This document shows, piece after piece, positions 1 to 8,962 of a stretch of 64,000 bases of DNA; the first letter of the stretch is position 1; every line of letters begins with the position of its first letter. The notes below the pieces were generated by a model. It searched no databases. It saw nothing but the letters and a program-made list of their open reading frames with translations, and had not been told where the DNA came from. Position numbers and translations under genes: made by a program. The DNA is from Tumebacillus_A lipolyticus (GTDB lineage Bacteria; Bacillota; Bacilli; Tumebacillales; Tumebacillaceae), in contig NZ_JBHUIO010000005.1 in NCBI RefSeq assembly GCF_042682745.1, positions 1,302,001-1,366,000 of the forward strand. Reading direction: 5' to 3'.

Positions 1-358
1 GCAGAGCGCGGGTCACTTCAGGACGCAAGCTCTTCTGTTCCAAATAGTTTTTGTTGCCCGACGTGGCGATCAAGATCTGCTGGTTGTTGATGATGTTGAT
101 CTCCGCCCCCGCCGCGTTGGCAAACGAGTCGGCGAGAAATCCGATATCGTTTTGCAAGTTTTTCTTCTGCTCGTTTTCGCTCAGGTAGGCCGGCAGAACA
201 TCGGCGAGCACCAGCAGTTGGCCGGACACTTTCTCCTGAAAGGAGTTGATAAAATGAGTGTTGACCCGCTGGATGAAGTAAAATCCGATCACCTGCATCG
301 CGACCAGAATCACCAGCAGGTACATCAGGACGAGCTTCCACTGAATGCTTTTCAGCAA
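1..358 (-). CDS. walK: WalK (YycG) sensor kinase, N-terminal part, runs off the window
   Basis: Membrane histidine kinase of the essential WalRK system that controls cell-wall metabolism. Only about 119 N-terminal residues are present. Translation of the minus strand from a TTG codon gives a short basic start, then a membrane helix (KLVLMYLLVILVAMQVIGFY), then the beginning of an extracellular sensor domain. The TTG lies 8 bases after GGAGGTAG, which overlaps the walR stop, so the genes are translationally close. Kinase, HAMP and PAS domains lie outside the window. Identity rests on position directly after walR plus the N-terminal topology. The start codon is a choice; no ATG fits the ribosome binding site. 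Confidence 0.85.
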   Translation of the reverse strand, partial: MLKSIQWKLVLMYLLVILVAMQVIGFYFIQRVNTHFINSFQEKVSGQLLVLADVLPAYLSENEQKKNLQNDIGFLADSFANAAGAEINIINNQQILIATSGNKNYLEQKSLRPEVTRAL

Positions 359-364
359 ACGCCC

Positions 365-1054
365 CTACCTCCTCAGCGTGTAGCCAACGCCGCGACGGGT
401 CAAAATGTATTCTGGGTTGCTCGGATCATCTTCGATCTTTTCGCGCAACCGGCGAATCGTCACATCGACGGTGCGCACGTCGCCATAGTAGTCATAGCCC
501 CACACTTCCTGCAGCAACTGCTCGCGGGTGAGCACCGTGTTGCGGTGTTTGATCAGATAGACGAGCAGCTCAAACTCGCGGTGCGTAAGCCCGACATCCT
601 GGCCGCGCTTGCTCACCTCATAGGTCGCCGTGTCGATCACCAGATCGCCAACGTTGTATTTCGGCTTCTGCTCCGCCTTCGATTCGGGCTGTTTCTGGCG
701 GCGCAGGTTCGCTTTCACCCGCGCCATCAGCTCGCGATTGGAAAACGGCTTCGTCACATAGTCGTCAGCGCCGATCTCCAGGCCGAGCACTTTGTCGATC
801 TCGCTGTCCCGCGCGGTCAGCATGATGATCGGCACGCTGGAAAAGACGCGAATCTCCCGGCAGACCGCAAAGCCGTCCTTCTTCGGCAGCATCACGTCGA
901 GCAGGATCAGGTCGGGGTTTTCTTCGGCCGCCTTCTCCACCGCCTCTTGCCCATCGTGGGCGAGCACGACATGATAGTTTTCTTTTTCTAATGAGAATTT
1001 AAGAATATCAGCAATTGGTAGTTCATCATCGACCACCAAGATTTTGTAATCCAT
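365..1054 (-). CDS. walR: WalR (YycF) response regulator
   Basis: OmpR-family response regulator, 229 residues, the usual length. The N-terminal receiver domain has the acidic pair D9/D10, the phospho-acceptor D53 in LLDVMLP, and the conserved Thr/Lys (MLTAR, TKPF). The C-terminal winged helix covers roughly residues 130-229 (LTHREFELL, VWGYDYYGDVRTVDVTIRRL, RGVGYTLRR), which is very typical of WalR. In the family it is activated by WalK and regulates autolysins and cell-wall genes. A ribosome binding site GAGAGGTG precedes the ATG by 6 bases. walK follows after a 6-base gap, and purA lies upstream on the same strand, as in other Firmicutes origin regions. Confidence 0.96.
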   Translation of the reverse strand: MDYKILVVDDELPIADILKFSLEKENYHVVLAHDGQEAVEKAAEENPDLILLDVMLPKKDGFAVCREIRVFSSVPIIMLTARDSEIDKVLGLEIGADDYVTKPFSNRELMARVKANLRRQKQPESKAEQKPKYNVGDLVIDTATYEVSKRGQDVGLTHREFELLVYLIKHRNTVLTREQLLQEVWGYDYYGDVRTVDVTIRRLREKIEDDPSNPEYILTRRGVGYTLRR

Positions 1055-1167
1055 TCATTTCACCTCTCTGGAAAGGTATCACTCCTTATTGTAACAGAAA
1101 CGGGCGGGAAATCGGTTAGTTTCTGGCGATTGGGAAACACTACTGGACGAAAAGGGGGTCTCTGCTG

Positions 1168-1548
1168 ATGGCGAACACACAATCGATACTTGCCTACTTC
1201 AACTCCCCTGACCAAGCGGAAAAAGCGAAGCAGGGGATGCTCGAACAGCTCGACCTGACAGATGAAACCTGCCAGATCGATCGGATCAGCGCCCAGCCGG
1301 GAGATGCGACCGAACAGGTGATCAACCCGATCAACGCGAGCTTTTCCAGCCATGCGACGCTGATCGAAAATCTATCGCCGACAGAGAACAGCTCCGGCAT
1401 CCTGCTCGGCTCCGATCCGGCCGTCTCCGGCATGTCGGATGGCACCGGCATGCTCAGCGGGCGCGATACGCTGCTCACCGTCGTCTGTCCGGCCGACAAG
1501 CTGGATCGAGCGCTGCAGATCATCGAGCAAAACGGCGGCCAGCACTAA
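1168..1548 (+). CDS. small hypothetical protein, possible stress-protein-like fold
   Basis: 126-residue soluble protein of unknown function, transcribed away from walR. The N-terminus (SILAYFNSPDQAEKAKQGML) and C-terminus (LLTVVCPADKLDRALQIIEQNGGQH) read like two halves of a beta-alpha-beta ferredoxin-like fold joined by a Ser/Gly-rich centre. That outline recalls small Bacilli stress proteins of the YflT type, but I see no signature that proves it. There is no signal peptide. A hairpin directly follows the gene. The ATG follows GGGGGTC by 8 bases. Function unassigned. Confidence 0.75.
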   Translation: MANTQSILAYFNSPDQAEKAKQGMLEQLDLTDETCQIDRISAQPGDATEQVINPINASFSSHATLIENLSPTENSSGILLGSDPAVSGMSDGTGMLSGRDTLLTVVCPADKLDRALQIIEQNGGQH

Positions 1549-1584
1549 AAAAAGTCCTCTGCCTGATCGTCAGGTAGAGGACTT
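1546..1584. terminator. bidirectional rho-independent terminator
   Basis: Stem 1552-1566 / 1570-1584 of 15 base pairs with one mismatch and a 3-base loop. The A-run at 1546-1553 becomes a U-run for the minus-strand methyltransferase, whose last codons lie inside the stem. It also ends the plus-strand gene. Confidence 0.85.
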
Positions 1585-1971
1585 CGTCGTGCGCTCAAAG
1601 AGGATCAGCACGCCGTCCGGATGAAGCACGCGCTCAAGTTCCGCCAGGGTAGCTTCCCGATCTTCCAGATGGTCGAGCACATCTCGCGTGTAGACCAGAT
1701 CGAAAGACCCGTCTGCGAACGGCAGCTTGCGGAGATCGAGCTGAAGAAAATCGATGCCGCACCGCTCGGCTGCTGCCGCCATGCAACCGAGCGAGAGCGA
1801 GCCGCAGCTGAGATCGACGCCGGTCAACCGCCACATCGGGCGCTGGCGGGCAAGCTCCCGCAACAGCGGGCCGGTGCCACATCCCGCTTCCAACACGCGC
1901 GCTCGCTCTGGCAAGCGCAACTCGGAGAGGATCTTCACCTGTTCGACGAGATCCTGTTCGCTGACGATCAT
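1570..1971 (-). CDS. class I SAM-dependent methyltransferase, small
   Basis: 133-residue methyltransferase of the Methyltransf_11 type. Motif I is VLEAGCGTGPLLREL, the acidic residue after the second strand is in LTGVDLS, and the later motifs are DLRKLPFADGSFDLVYTRDVLDHL and HPDGVLILFERT. The protein ends soon after strand 5, so it is shorter than typical members (about 200 residues or more) and may be a minimal catalytic domain. Its substrate cannot be predicted. I place the start at the ATG at 1971, which follows GGAGGGAG by 7 bases, and not at the upstream alternative. It lies alone between purA and the hypothetical gene. Confidence 0.8.
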   Translation of the reverse strand: MIVSEQDLVEQVKILSELRLPERARVLEAGCGTGPLLRELARQRPMWRLTGVDLSCGSLSLGCMAAAAERCGIDFLQLDLRKLPFADGSFDLVYTRDVLDHLEDREATLAELERVLHPDGVLILFERTTKSST

Positions 1972-2016
1972 CTCTGCACTCCCTCCCAAGATGCGATCAA
2001 ATCGATCCGATTAGCG

Positions 2017-2053
2017 AAAACAGCCATCCCGCAACGTTCCTGAGATGGCTGTT
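2017..2053 (-). terminator. terminator of purA
   Basis: Ten-base-pair stem 2019-2028 / 2044-2053 (AACAGCCATC with its complement) directly after the purA stop codon. On the minus strand it ends in TTTTCG. Confidence 0.8.
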
Positions 2054-2064
2054 CCGCATTCAGT

Positions 2065-3357
2065 TTAGCGAGCTTCGTACAGTTCGACGACCGGAATGGT
2101 CTGCTCACGACCCGGGCCGACGGAGAGGATCGCCAGCGAAACGCCGGTGATCTCTTCCACTTTGCGGATGTACGCTTTGGCGTTTTCCGGCAGGTCTTCG
2201 TAAGCGCGCACGCCGGTGATGTCCTCATCCCAGCCTGGCAGCGTTTCGTAGACCGGCTCGCAGTCGCGCAGGACGCGGAAGGAAGTCGGGAACTCGGTCA
2301 GCATCTCCCCGTTGTGGGTGTAGGCGACGCATACTTTCAGCTCTTTGAGCCCGGTCAGGATGTCGAGGCGCGTGATCGCCATGCCATCAAGGCCGGAGAC
2401 GCGGCGCGCGTGGCGGACGACCAGCGCGTCAAACCAGCCACAGCGGCGCGGGCGACCGGTGGTCGTGCCGAACTCGCGGCCTTGGTTGCGGATAAAGTCG
2501 CCCGTCTCGTCGAGCAGCTCGGTCGGGAACGGACCGTCGCCAACGCGCGTCGAGTACGCTTTGACAACCCCGATCACCTTGTCGATCTTGGTCGGGCCGA
2601 CGCCAGAACCGATGCAGACGCCGCCAGCGACCGGGTTGGACGAGGTCACGTACGGATAGGTGCCTTGGTCGATGTCGAGCATCGATGCTTGTGCGCCTTC
2701 GAAGAGGATGTCAGTCCCTTTGTCGATCTGCTCGTTGAGCACGACAGACGTGTCGCACACGTAGGGGCGCAGCACTTCCGCATAGCCGAGGTACTCTTCA
2801 TAGATCTCTTCGAACGTGAACGGCTCCGCACCGTACAGCTTGGTCAGAACCTCGTTTTTCAGCTTGAGGTTGCGCTTCAAGATCTCGGCGAAATCTTCGC
2901 GATCCATCAGGTCGATCATCCGAATGCCTGTGCGCGCCGCTTTGTCCATGTATGCCGGACCGATCCCTTTTTTCGTGGTGCCGATCTTCGCGTCCCCTTT
3001 GCTCTCCTCTTCGAGGATGTCGAGCTTCAAGTGGTAGGGCAGGACGAGATGCGCTTTGTCGGAGATGCGCAGCCCTTTGGTCGAGACGCCCTTGTCATGC
3101 AGATATTGAAGTTCTTTGACCAGCGCCGCCGGGTTGACGACCATGCCGTTGCCGACCACACAGATTTTTTCTTCGTAGAAAATCCCAGACGGGATCAGGT
3201 GCAGTTTATATTCAATTCCCTCAATCCAGATAGTATGACCTGCGTTGTTGCCGCCTTGGTAGCGGGCTACTACTCCTGCTTTTTCTGCCAGGAAGTCTGT
3301 AATCTTACCTTTCCCTTCGTCGCCCCATTGGGTGCCGACAACGACTACTGTTGCCAC
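2065..3357 (-). CDS. purA: adenylosuccinate synthetase
   Basis: Joins IMP and aspartate using GTP to give adenylosuccinate, the first committed step from IMP to AMP. Family motifs are clear: GTQWGDEGKGKITDFLAE at the N-terminus, YQGGNNAGHTIW, GNGMVVNPAAL, KGIGPAYMDKAARTGIRM, and GTTTGRPRRCGW. The best start is the GTG at 3357, 9 bases after GGAGG, giving 430 residues, the usual length; a longer ORF reading adds six unlikely residues. It sits between dnaB and walRK as in other Firmicutes and ends at its own terminator. Cytoplasmic. Confidence 0.97.
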   Translation of the reverse strand: MATVVVVGTQWGDEGKGKITDFLAEKAGVVARYQGGNNAGHTIWIEGIEYKLHLIPSGIFYEEKICVVGNGMVVNPAALVKELQYLHDKGVSTKGLRISDKAHLVLPYHLKLDILEEESKGDAKIGTTKKGIGPAYMDKAARTGIRMIDLMDREDFAEILKRNLKLKNEVLTKLYGAEPFTFEEIYEEYLGYAEVLRPYVCDTSVVLNEQIDKGTDILFEGAQASMLDIDQGTYPYVTSSNPVAGGVCIGSGVGPTKIDKVIGVVKAYSTRVGDGPFPTELLDETGDFIRNQGREFGTTTGRPRRCGWFDALVVRHARRVSGLDGMAITRLDILTGLKELKVCVAYTHNGEMLTEFPTSFRVLRDCEPVYETLPGWDEDITGVRAYEDLPENAKAYIRKVEEITGVSLAILSVGPGREQTIPVVELYEAR

Positions 3358-3532
3358 ACGACAACACCTCCACATAGTAACATGCTCTCGAAGAGCACGC
3401 CTTACTCACAGCATAATGAGTGTAGCAAGGATTTTTCCAGATGTCAATGCATTTTCCGAACGATTATCAATCGGTTCCGTTTGATTGTTCGTCTTTACTC
3501 GCTTCCTATTCGGCCAGCCGCCCGCACAGCAG

Positions 3533-3560
3533 AAAAAACCCGGTCGACTCGACCGGGTTA
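3533..3560. terminator. terminator after the repeat-rich membrane protein
   Basis: Perfect 11-base-pair stem 3538-3548 / 3550-3560 (AACCCGGTCGA and complement), with a run of A at 3533-3539 that reads as TTTTTT on the minus strand. Confidence 0.85.
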
Positions 3561-4622
3561 CTTGTCCAAAAAGTCCTGTTCGAACTGCCAGAGCACGATC
3601 GGTTTCTCGACGATCCCGGCAAAATCCCGCAAGTTCAACTGGAACTGATGAAACGTTGTGCTCGGTCCGCTCACGTACTCGTCCAGCTTGTAGACGGGCG
3701 GGCCAAACCACCACGGCTTCAGCACCAGAAACCCTTCGCCCTGTTCATACGCTTCCACATTTTCGCGAACGAGCGGCGGCACATCGTGCACATAGCCGAT
3801 CTTGCCGTAGATCAGCACGGCGATCACGATCAGGGGAACGAAGATCAGCAGCAGGCGGTAGGTCCACTTCCCGACCATCGGCTCCATCTCTTCATCATCC
3901 AGTTCCTTCTCGTCCGCTTCCTCTGCCGTCCGCTCTGAACCTGCCAGCTCTGCCACCATCGCAGCTGCCATCTCGTTGTGAGCGGTCTGCTGCTCCTGCA
4001 GGCTGGCCGCTCGTGTCTGATCGGGCTGCTCCGCAGTCAGTCGCGCCGCCCGATCGTGCTCGACAGGTTGCTCGACAGGTTGCTCGACAGGTTGCTCGAC
4101 AGGTTGCTCGACAGGTTGCGCGGCAAGTTGTTCAGCGCGTGGTTCGACAGGCTTTTCGACGCTCTGCTGGTCACGATGTCCGACATGCGATTCAGCAGGT
4201 TGCTTCGTGTGTTGCTCGACACGTTTTTCGGTGCGTTGCACAACATGTTGCTCCTCGCGATGTGCTACACGCGATTCAGCAGGTTGCTTCATCTGTTTCT
4301 CGACACGTTTTTCGACGCGTTGCGCAACAAGTTGCTCCTCGCGATCTTCTGCACGCGATTCGGCAGGTCGCTTCATCTGTTGCTCAACGCGTTTTTCGGT
4401 GCGTTTCGCAACAGGTTGCTCCTCGCGATGCTCCGCACGCGATTCAGCAGGTTGTTTCATACGTTGTTCAACACGCGACTCGGCAGGCTGCTCGATGATT
4501 TCCTCAAGCGGCGCTGGAGTCGCTTTTTGCTTCTGCTGTTTTTCCTTCTTTCGCCCGTGCTTGTCTTTGCGGCTCGGAAGGGGCATCCCGACTTGCCAAT
4601 CGGAGTTTTCATATCGGCTCAT
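3558..4622 (-). CDS. repeat-rich single-pass membrane protein of unknown function
   Basis: About 354 residues. A basic N-terminus (KDKHGRKKEKQQKQK) is followed by a long low-complexity region of degenerate units of about 20-25 residues, each with QPAESR, EHREEQ and EKRVEQ-like words, then five exact EQPV repeats. After an acidic stretch comes one membrane helix (WTYRLLLIFVPLIVIAVLIY), then an ordered C-terminal domain of about 85 residues ending at FEQDFLDK. The Lys-rich N-terminus suggests the repeat region is cytoplasmic and the C-terminal domain outside. ATG at 4622, four bases after the dnaB stop, so probably an operon with dnaB. The highly charged repeat may be a flexible spacer. No homologue recognised. 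Confidence 0.75.
   Translation of the reverse strand: MSRYENSDWQVGMPLPSRKDKHGRKKEKQQKQKATPAPLEEIIEQPAESRVEQRMKQPAESRAEHREEQPVAKRTEKRVEQQMKRPAESRAEDREEQLVAQRVEKRVEKQMKQPAESRVAHREEQHVVQRTEKRVEQHTKQPAESHVGHRDQQSVEKPVEPRAEQLAAQPVEQPVEQPVEQPVEQPVEHDRAARLTAEQPDQTRAASLQEQQTAHNEMAAAMVAELAGSERTAEEADEKELDDEEMEPMVGKWTYRLLLIFVPLIVIAVLIYGKIGYVHDVPPLVRENVEAYEQGEGFLVLKPWWFGPPVYKLDEYVSGPSTTFHQFQLNLRDFAGIVEKPIVLWQFEQDFLDK
4059..4118. repeat. 12-bp tandem repeat, five copies
   Basis: Unit CGACAGGTTGCT repeated about five times nearly perfectly. It encodes the EQPV run of the repeat-rich membrane protein on the minus strand and should be prone to slippage in steps of four residues. Confidence 0.9.
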
Positions 4623-4626
4623 GATA

Positions 4627-5973
4627 CTATGCTCCCGGCGCTCTCTCAAGAGAGACGAATTTGTTAAAGTTCTTCAAAAAGACCAGCTCGACCGTCCCCG
4701 TCGGACCGGAACGCTGCTTGGCGATGATGATCTCGATGATGTTTTTGCGCTCCGACTCCGGGTTGTAATAGTCATCGCGGTAGAGAAAGGCGACGATGTC
4801 CGCATCCTGCTCGATCGAGCCCGATTCCCGAAGGTCTGACATCATCGGCCGCTTGTCCTGCCGCGACTCGACCGAACGGGAGAGCTGCGACAGCGCGATG
4901 ATCGGCACGTCCAGCTCGCGGGCGATCAGCTTCAGGGTACGCGAGATCTCGGAAACTTCCTGTTGGCGGTTGTCGCCGCGCCCGCGCCCTTGGATCAGCT
5001 GCAGGTAGTCGATCACGACCATCCCGAGCTTTCCACCCTGCTCCGCCTTCAAACGTCTGCATTTCGCCCGGATCTCCGCGACGGTGATCCCCGGCGTGTC
5101 ATCGATGAAGATCGGCGCTTCTGACAAAGTGCCGACCGCCATCGTCAGCTTCGGCCAGTCATCCTCATCCAAGAAGCCTGTCCGCATCTTCCCCGCATCG
5201 ATGTTCGCCTCTGCGCAGAGCATCCGCTGCACGAGCTGCTCCGCTCCCATCTCCAGCGTGAAGATCGCCACCGCTTCTCCCGCCCGCACCGCGATGTTCT
5301 GCGCGACGTTCAGAGCGAACGCCGTCTTCCCGACCGCCGGACGAGCTGCGAGGATGATCAACTCCGAGCCGTGAAAGCCGGAGGTCATCTTGTCGAGGTC
5401 AGGGTAGCCGGACGGAATGCCCGTCACCCCGCCTTTGTTGTTGTACAGAAACTCGATGCGCTCAAACGTGCTGAGCAGCACATCTTTGACGTGCGTAAAC
5501 CCTTTGTTGATGCTGCCCGCCTGCGAGATCTGAAGAATGCTCCGCTCCGCCTCGTCGATCGCTTCGGTCACATCGACGCCCGTGTAGCCTGTGGCCGCAA
5601 TCTTCGTCGCCGTGTTGATCAGGCGGCGCATCACCGATTTCTCTCTGACGATCGCCGCATAATGATCCGCATTGGCTGCGGTCGGCACCGAGTTGGACAG
5701 CGAGGCGAGGTATTGCACCCCGCCGATCTCGTCGATCTGACCTTGGTTTTGCAGATCGGTCGTCAGCGTCACCAAGTCGACCGGATTGCCCTTTTCGTTG
5801 GTGCGCAGGATCGCCTCATAGATCAGGCGGTGCGACTTGCGATAAAAATCTTCTGGTGTCAGCAGCTCAGACACGGTGATCAGCGCTTCATTGGAGATCA
5901 AGACCGCACCGAGCACCGCCTGTTCCGCTTCCACATTTTGTGGAGGCACCCGCTCCACGAGTTCTTCTTCCAT
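4627..5973 (-). CDS. dnaB: replicative DNA helicase
   Basis: Hexameric 5'-3' helicase that unwinds DNA at the fork (called DnaC in B. subtilis). 448 residues, the usual size. The N-terminal primase-interacting domain begins PPQNVEAEQAVLGAVL. The RecA-like domain has Walker A ARPAVGKTAFALN, Walker B GMVVIDYLQLIQG, ALSQLSRSVE, and a C-terminal RDDYYNPES with KQRSGPTGTVEL. No intein is visible. It follows the Lon-like gene by 44 bases on the same strand and rplI lies further upstream, the expected neighbourhood. Confidence 0.97.
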   Translation of the reverse strand: MEEELVERVPPQNVEAEQAVLGAVLISNEALITVSELLTPEDFYRKSHRLIYEAILRTNEKGNPVDLVTLTTDLQNQGQIDEIGGVQYLASLSNSVPTAANADHYAAIVREKSVMRRLINTATKIAATGYTGVDVTEAIDEAERSILQISQAGSINKGFTHVKDVLLSTFERIEFLYNNKGGVTGIPSGYPDLDKMTSGFHGSELIILAARPAVGKTAFALNVAQNIAVRAGEAVAIFTLEMGAEQLVQRMLCAEANIDAGKMRTGFLDEDDWPKLTMAVGTLSEAPIFIDDTPGITVAEIRAKCRRLKAEQGGKLGMVVIDYLQLIQGRGRGDNRQQEVSEISRTLKLIARELDVPIIALSQLSRSVESRQDKRPMMSDLRESGSIEQDADIVAFLYRDDYYNPESERKNIIEIIIAKQRSGPTGTVELVFLKNFNKFVSLERAPGA

Positions 5974-6017
5974 GTGTTGCAGCGCCTCCCTTACCTATAG
6001 TTTCAACGGCGCGATCG

Positions 6018-7970
6018 TCAGCTGGCCGCGACCTGCTCCAACCGCTCTTCGAAGACGAGGCCGACCACTTCGTCGATCGTCTTGATCAGATGCACCTCGA
6101 TGCCTTCCAAGTCGCTCGGCACATCGCGGCGGTTGTCATACGGCACGAGCACGCGGGTCATCCCAGCTTGGCGCGCGCCAAATATTTTCTCAAACACCCC
6201 GCCGACCGACTTCACCTTGCCCTGGATCGAAATCTCGCCGGTGATCGCCACATCCTGCGGGATCGGCTTGCTCAGCATCGCGCTGTAGATCGCCAAGGTG
6301 ATCGCCACGCCTGCGGACGGACCGTCGATCCGCCCGCCGCCGACCACGTTGACATGAATGTCAAAATCCTGCACGTCCAGCCCGGTGATCCGGCGCAAGA
6401 CGGCCGCTGCGTTGAACACCGAGTCTTTGGCCATCGAGCCTGCCGTGTCGTTAAAGCGCAGTCGCCCTTTGCCCGCTTCGTCAGCCGGATAGGCGACCGC
6501 TTCGATCTCGATCGTCGAGCCGAGGAAGCCTGCGACGCCCAGACCGTGGATCTTGCCGACCTCCGCTGGCTCCGCATCCTGCTCCTTGTCCTGCACATAG
6601 GGCACCAGTCGGTTCATGCGCAACACCTCTTCGATGTCCGCCTGCACGATCGTCACCGACTCCTCCGCCGTTCCGCCTGCCCGATAGACGGCAAGGCCGT
6701 GCGCGTCGGAGAGCAGGTTGACCGCCTTGCGCCCTTCGATCGTGTACTTGGCGATCGTCTTCGCCACCGATTGCTCCAAGCTGACCTGCAGCCGATCAGC
6801 AGCTCCGGCGACGATCTCCTCCACCTGCTGGGGAACCAGCGGTTCGAAATAGATCTCCGCACAGCGCGAACGAAGCGCCGGGTTGATCTCCGACGGGTCG
6901 CGCGTGGTCGCGCCGATCAGGATGAAGTCTGCAGGCGCTCCCTCTTCGAACAGCTTTTGAATGTATTTAGGAACGTTCGGATCTTCCGGATCGTAGTAGG
7001 GCGACTCGAAGCGCACCCGCTTGTCCTCCAACACTTTCAGCAGCTTGTTCTGCAAGACCGGATCGAGCTCCCCGATCTCGTCGATGAACAGGATTCCGCC
7101 GTGCGCATCGGTGACCAGACCGAGCTTCGGCTCCGGAATCGCCGTGTCGGCCAGATCGCGGCGCGCCCCTTGATAGATCGGGTCGTGCACCGAGCCGAGC
7201 AACGGGTTGGTGATGTCGCGCGGATCCCAGCGCAGGGTCGTCCCGTCCACTTCCACAAACGGCGCCTCTTCTGCGAACGGGGTCGAAGCGAGCTTCGCCG
7301 CCTCCTGCAGCGCGATCCGCGCGGCGGTCGTCTTGCCCACGCCGGGCGGACCGTAGATCAGGATGTGCTGCGGGAACGGGCTCGCCAGCTTGGACATCAG
7401 CGAGCGCTTCGCCTGCTCTTGGCCGATGATCTGCTCCATCTGTTGCGGACGCACCCGCTCATAGGTGGACTTGGAGAGCTTTACGCTGTCCAGCTTTTCC
7501 AACTGCGCATACTTTTTCAAAGTTTGCGCGTTTTCCGGGCCGGACTGCTCCTTGACCAGCTGTGTGCGAATCTCCTTGATGTAGTCTTCATGCTTCTCTT
7601 GCATCCGCTCGTTGACGCGCTTCTCCAGATCTTCCTCCACCGTCTTGCGGGCGAGGAAGTTGGCGATCGCCTCTTCGACATCATTCAAGATCTCAGGGAT
7701 GCGCTCCGGCGTCGGTCGTTCCTCGATCGTCGGGTTTTCAAAGACGATCCGCTGCAGCGCGATGATGCGCTCCTCCACGCTCGAAGAGCGCATCAGGCTG
7801 AGCGCATCCAGCTTTCCTGCGCGAAGCACCAGCTTATCCGGTCCATAGATACTGCTAAGAATCCCAAACAATGCGGTGACCTGACGGCGCACCGCTTCCT
7901 CATCATCCAATTTTTCGTGTAGTTTGCTGCCGGGGATTCGGTTGAGCTTCTTGAGCAGTTTTTTTAACAT
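6018..7970 (-). CDS. Lon-family ATP-dependent serine protease (LonB-like)
   Basis: 650 residues. The N-terminal part (to about residue 160) is helical and charged and lacks the classic Lon substrate-binding domain. The AAA+ module has Walker A YGPPGVGKTTAA, Walker B GGILFIDEIGEL, a sensor in LIGATTRDPSEINPALRSR, and C-terminal SDAHGLAVYRAGG. The protease domain has the catalytic serine in DGPSAGVAITLAI and the lysine in GKVKSVGGVFEK, so Ser/Lys Lon chemistry appears intact. No transmembrane helix is evident. Lying between rplI and dnaB, it occupies the place of gdpP in Bacillus. It most resembles the short LonB-type proteases of spore formers; I cannot separate paralogues from sequence alone. 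Confidence 0.88.
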   Translation of the reverse strand: MLKKLLKKLNRIPGSKLHEKLDDEEAVRRQVTALFGILSSIYGPDKLVLRAGKLDALSLMRSSSVEERIIALQRIVFENPTIEERPTPERIPEILNDVEEAIANFLARKTVEEDLEKRVNERMQEKHEDYIKEIRTQLVKEQSGPENAQTLKKYAQLEKLDSVKLSKSTYERVRPQQMEQIIGQEQAKRSLMSKLASPFPQHILIYGPPGVGKTTAARIALQEAAKLASTPFAEEAPFVEVDGTTLRWDPRDITNPLLGSVHDPIYQGARRDLADTAIPEPKLGLVTDAHGGILFIDEIGELDPVLQNKLLKVLEDKRVRFESPYYDPEDPNVPKYIQKLFEEGAPADFILIGATTRDPSEINPALRSRCAEIYFEPLVPQQVEEIVAGAADRLQVSLEQSVAKTIAKYTIEGRKAVNLLSDAHGLAVYRAGGTAEESVTIVQADIEEVLRMNRLVPYVQDKEQDAEPAEVGKIHGLGVAGFLGSTIEIEAVAYPADEAGKGRLRFNDTAGSMAKDSVFNAAAVLRRITGLDVQDFDIHVNVVGGGRIDGPSAGVAITLAIYSAMLSKPIPQDVAITGEISIQGKVKSVGGVFEKIFGARQAGMTRVLVPYDNRRDVPSDLEGIEVHLIKTIDEVVGLVFEERLEQVAAS

Positions 7971-7976
7971 GATCGA

Positions 7977-8423
7977 TTACTCCGCAACGACTTGGACGCG
8001 AAGCTCCGTGGAGACTTCCGGATGCAGCTTGACTGTCACCACGGTGGTGCCCAACGCTTTGATCGGCTCGTCCAAGAGAATTTTCCGCTTGTCCACGTTC
8101 AGCTTCTTTTGATCTTTCAGCCCATCGGCGATCTGCTTGGTCGAGATCGCGCCGAATACGCGGCCGCCGTCGCCCGCTTTCGTTTTCAAAACGATGGTCG
8201 TCTCTTTCAAGATCACAGCAAGCTCTTTCGCTTCCTGCAGAATCTGTGCAGCCTTGCGCTCTTCGCCCGCCTCTTTTTGCTTCTGGCGATTGATGTTCTC
8301 AGCGGTCGCCTCAACGGCGAGGTTCTTTTTAAAAAGGAAGTTTTGCGCGTATCCAGCAGATACTTCTTTCACTTCGCCTTTCTTCCCTTGACCTTTTACA
8401 TCTTGCAGAAAAATTACTTTCAT
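7977..8423 (-). CDS. rplI: 50S ribosomal protein L9
   Basis: 148 residues, the usual length. The N-terminal domain MKVIFLQDVKGQGKKGEVKE with VSAGYAQNFLFKKNLA is the L9 rRNA-binding signature. A long charged connecting helix follows, then the C-terminal domain (DGGRVFGAISTKQIADGL). I place the start at MKVIF (8423); a longer reading frame adds 14 unlikely residues and the true ATG follows GGAGGGTG. The Lon-like gene begins 7 bases downstream, and both probably share an mRNA with dnaB. Confidence 0.97.
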   Translation of the reverse strand: MKVIFLQDVKGQGKKGEVKEVSAGYAQNFLFKKNLAVEATAENINRQKQKEAGEERKAAQILQEAKELAVILKETTIVLKTKAGDGGRVFGAISTKQIADGLKDQKKLNVDKRKILLDEPIKALGTTVVTVKLHPEVSTELRVQVVAE

Positions 8424-8962
8424 CGTTTCACCCTCCAATGCGGATGAGGAGCCTTGAAACAGCATCTAGGACCAGAATTCTGCTTTGGGCATTCTTATCT
8501 CTAGTTATACCATGTTTCAACCCTGTGCGCGGCATGGAATGACTTCCAAAGGTGACAATGTGTCACCAGCGCCGCCGCTCCCCACCTCTTTTTAGTTGAA
8601 AATTGAAGCAGATGAACGGTTTACATCTGCCTCAATCTGCGCTCGCGCTTCCTATTCACTTTAAAACTGCTCAGATCGATCCTCACCGGGACAATCCACC
8701 TTTTTGCAACCGGATGACACAGCGCCGCGTCTATTAGATACCAGCAAACGCGCTTCGGTGACCTCGATCCCGCTTGCAACATCTGGCTGAGGAAGCCCGC
8801 TGCCACCGCTTGCCTGGGGCGCTTAGGGAAAGGATTTCGACAACTCATTTGGAACTTCCTGCATAAATCGTTCCGCGCGTGCAGGCTGACCGTCCCTGGA
8901 GCGCGTATTATTTCTGAAGCGAGACGAAAGTAAAAACGCAAGCATCGAGGAGGAGATACCGG
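8424..8962. other. 539-base divergent intergenic region, no gene recognised
   Basis: Lies between rplI (minus) and a methyltransferase (plus). The first 130 bases hold the rplI upstream region; a TTGAAA and a TAAGAA box 17 bases apart on the minus strand (about 8485-8520) form a possible promoter. The rest, about 8560-8940, has small open frames on both strands but none with a good ribosome binding site or recognisable product. It could be a decayed gene. Confidence 0.5.

Noticed and set aside
18..341. 107-residue ORF at the left edge
   Set aside because: It is a shadow of the walK 5' end in another frame; the walK frame has the correct membrane helix and binding site.
4059..4118. CRISPR-like repeat
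   Set aside because: Units are 12 bases, contiguous and in frame with a coding sequence; no spacers.
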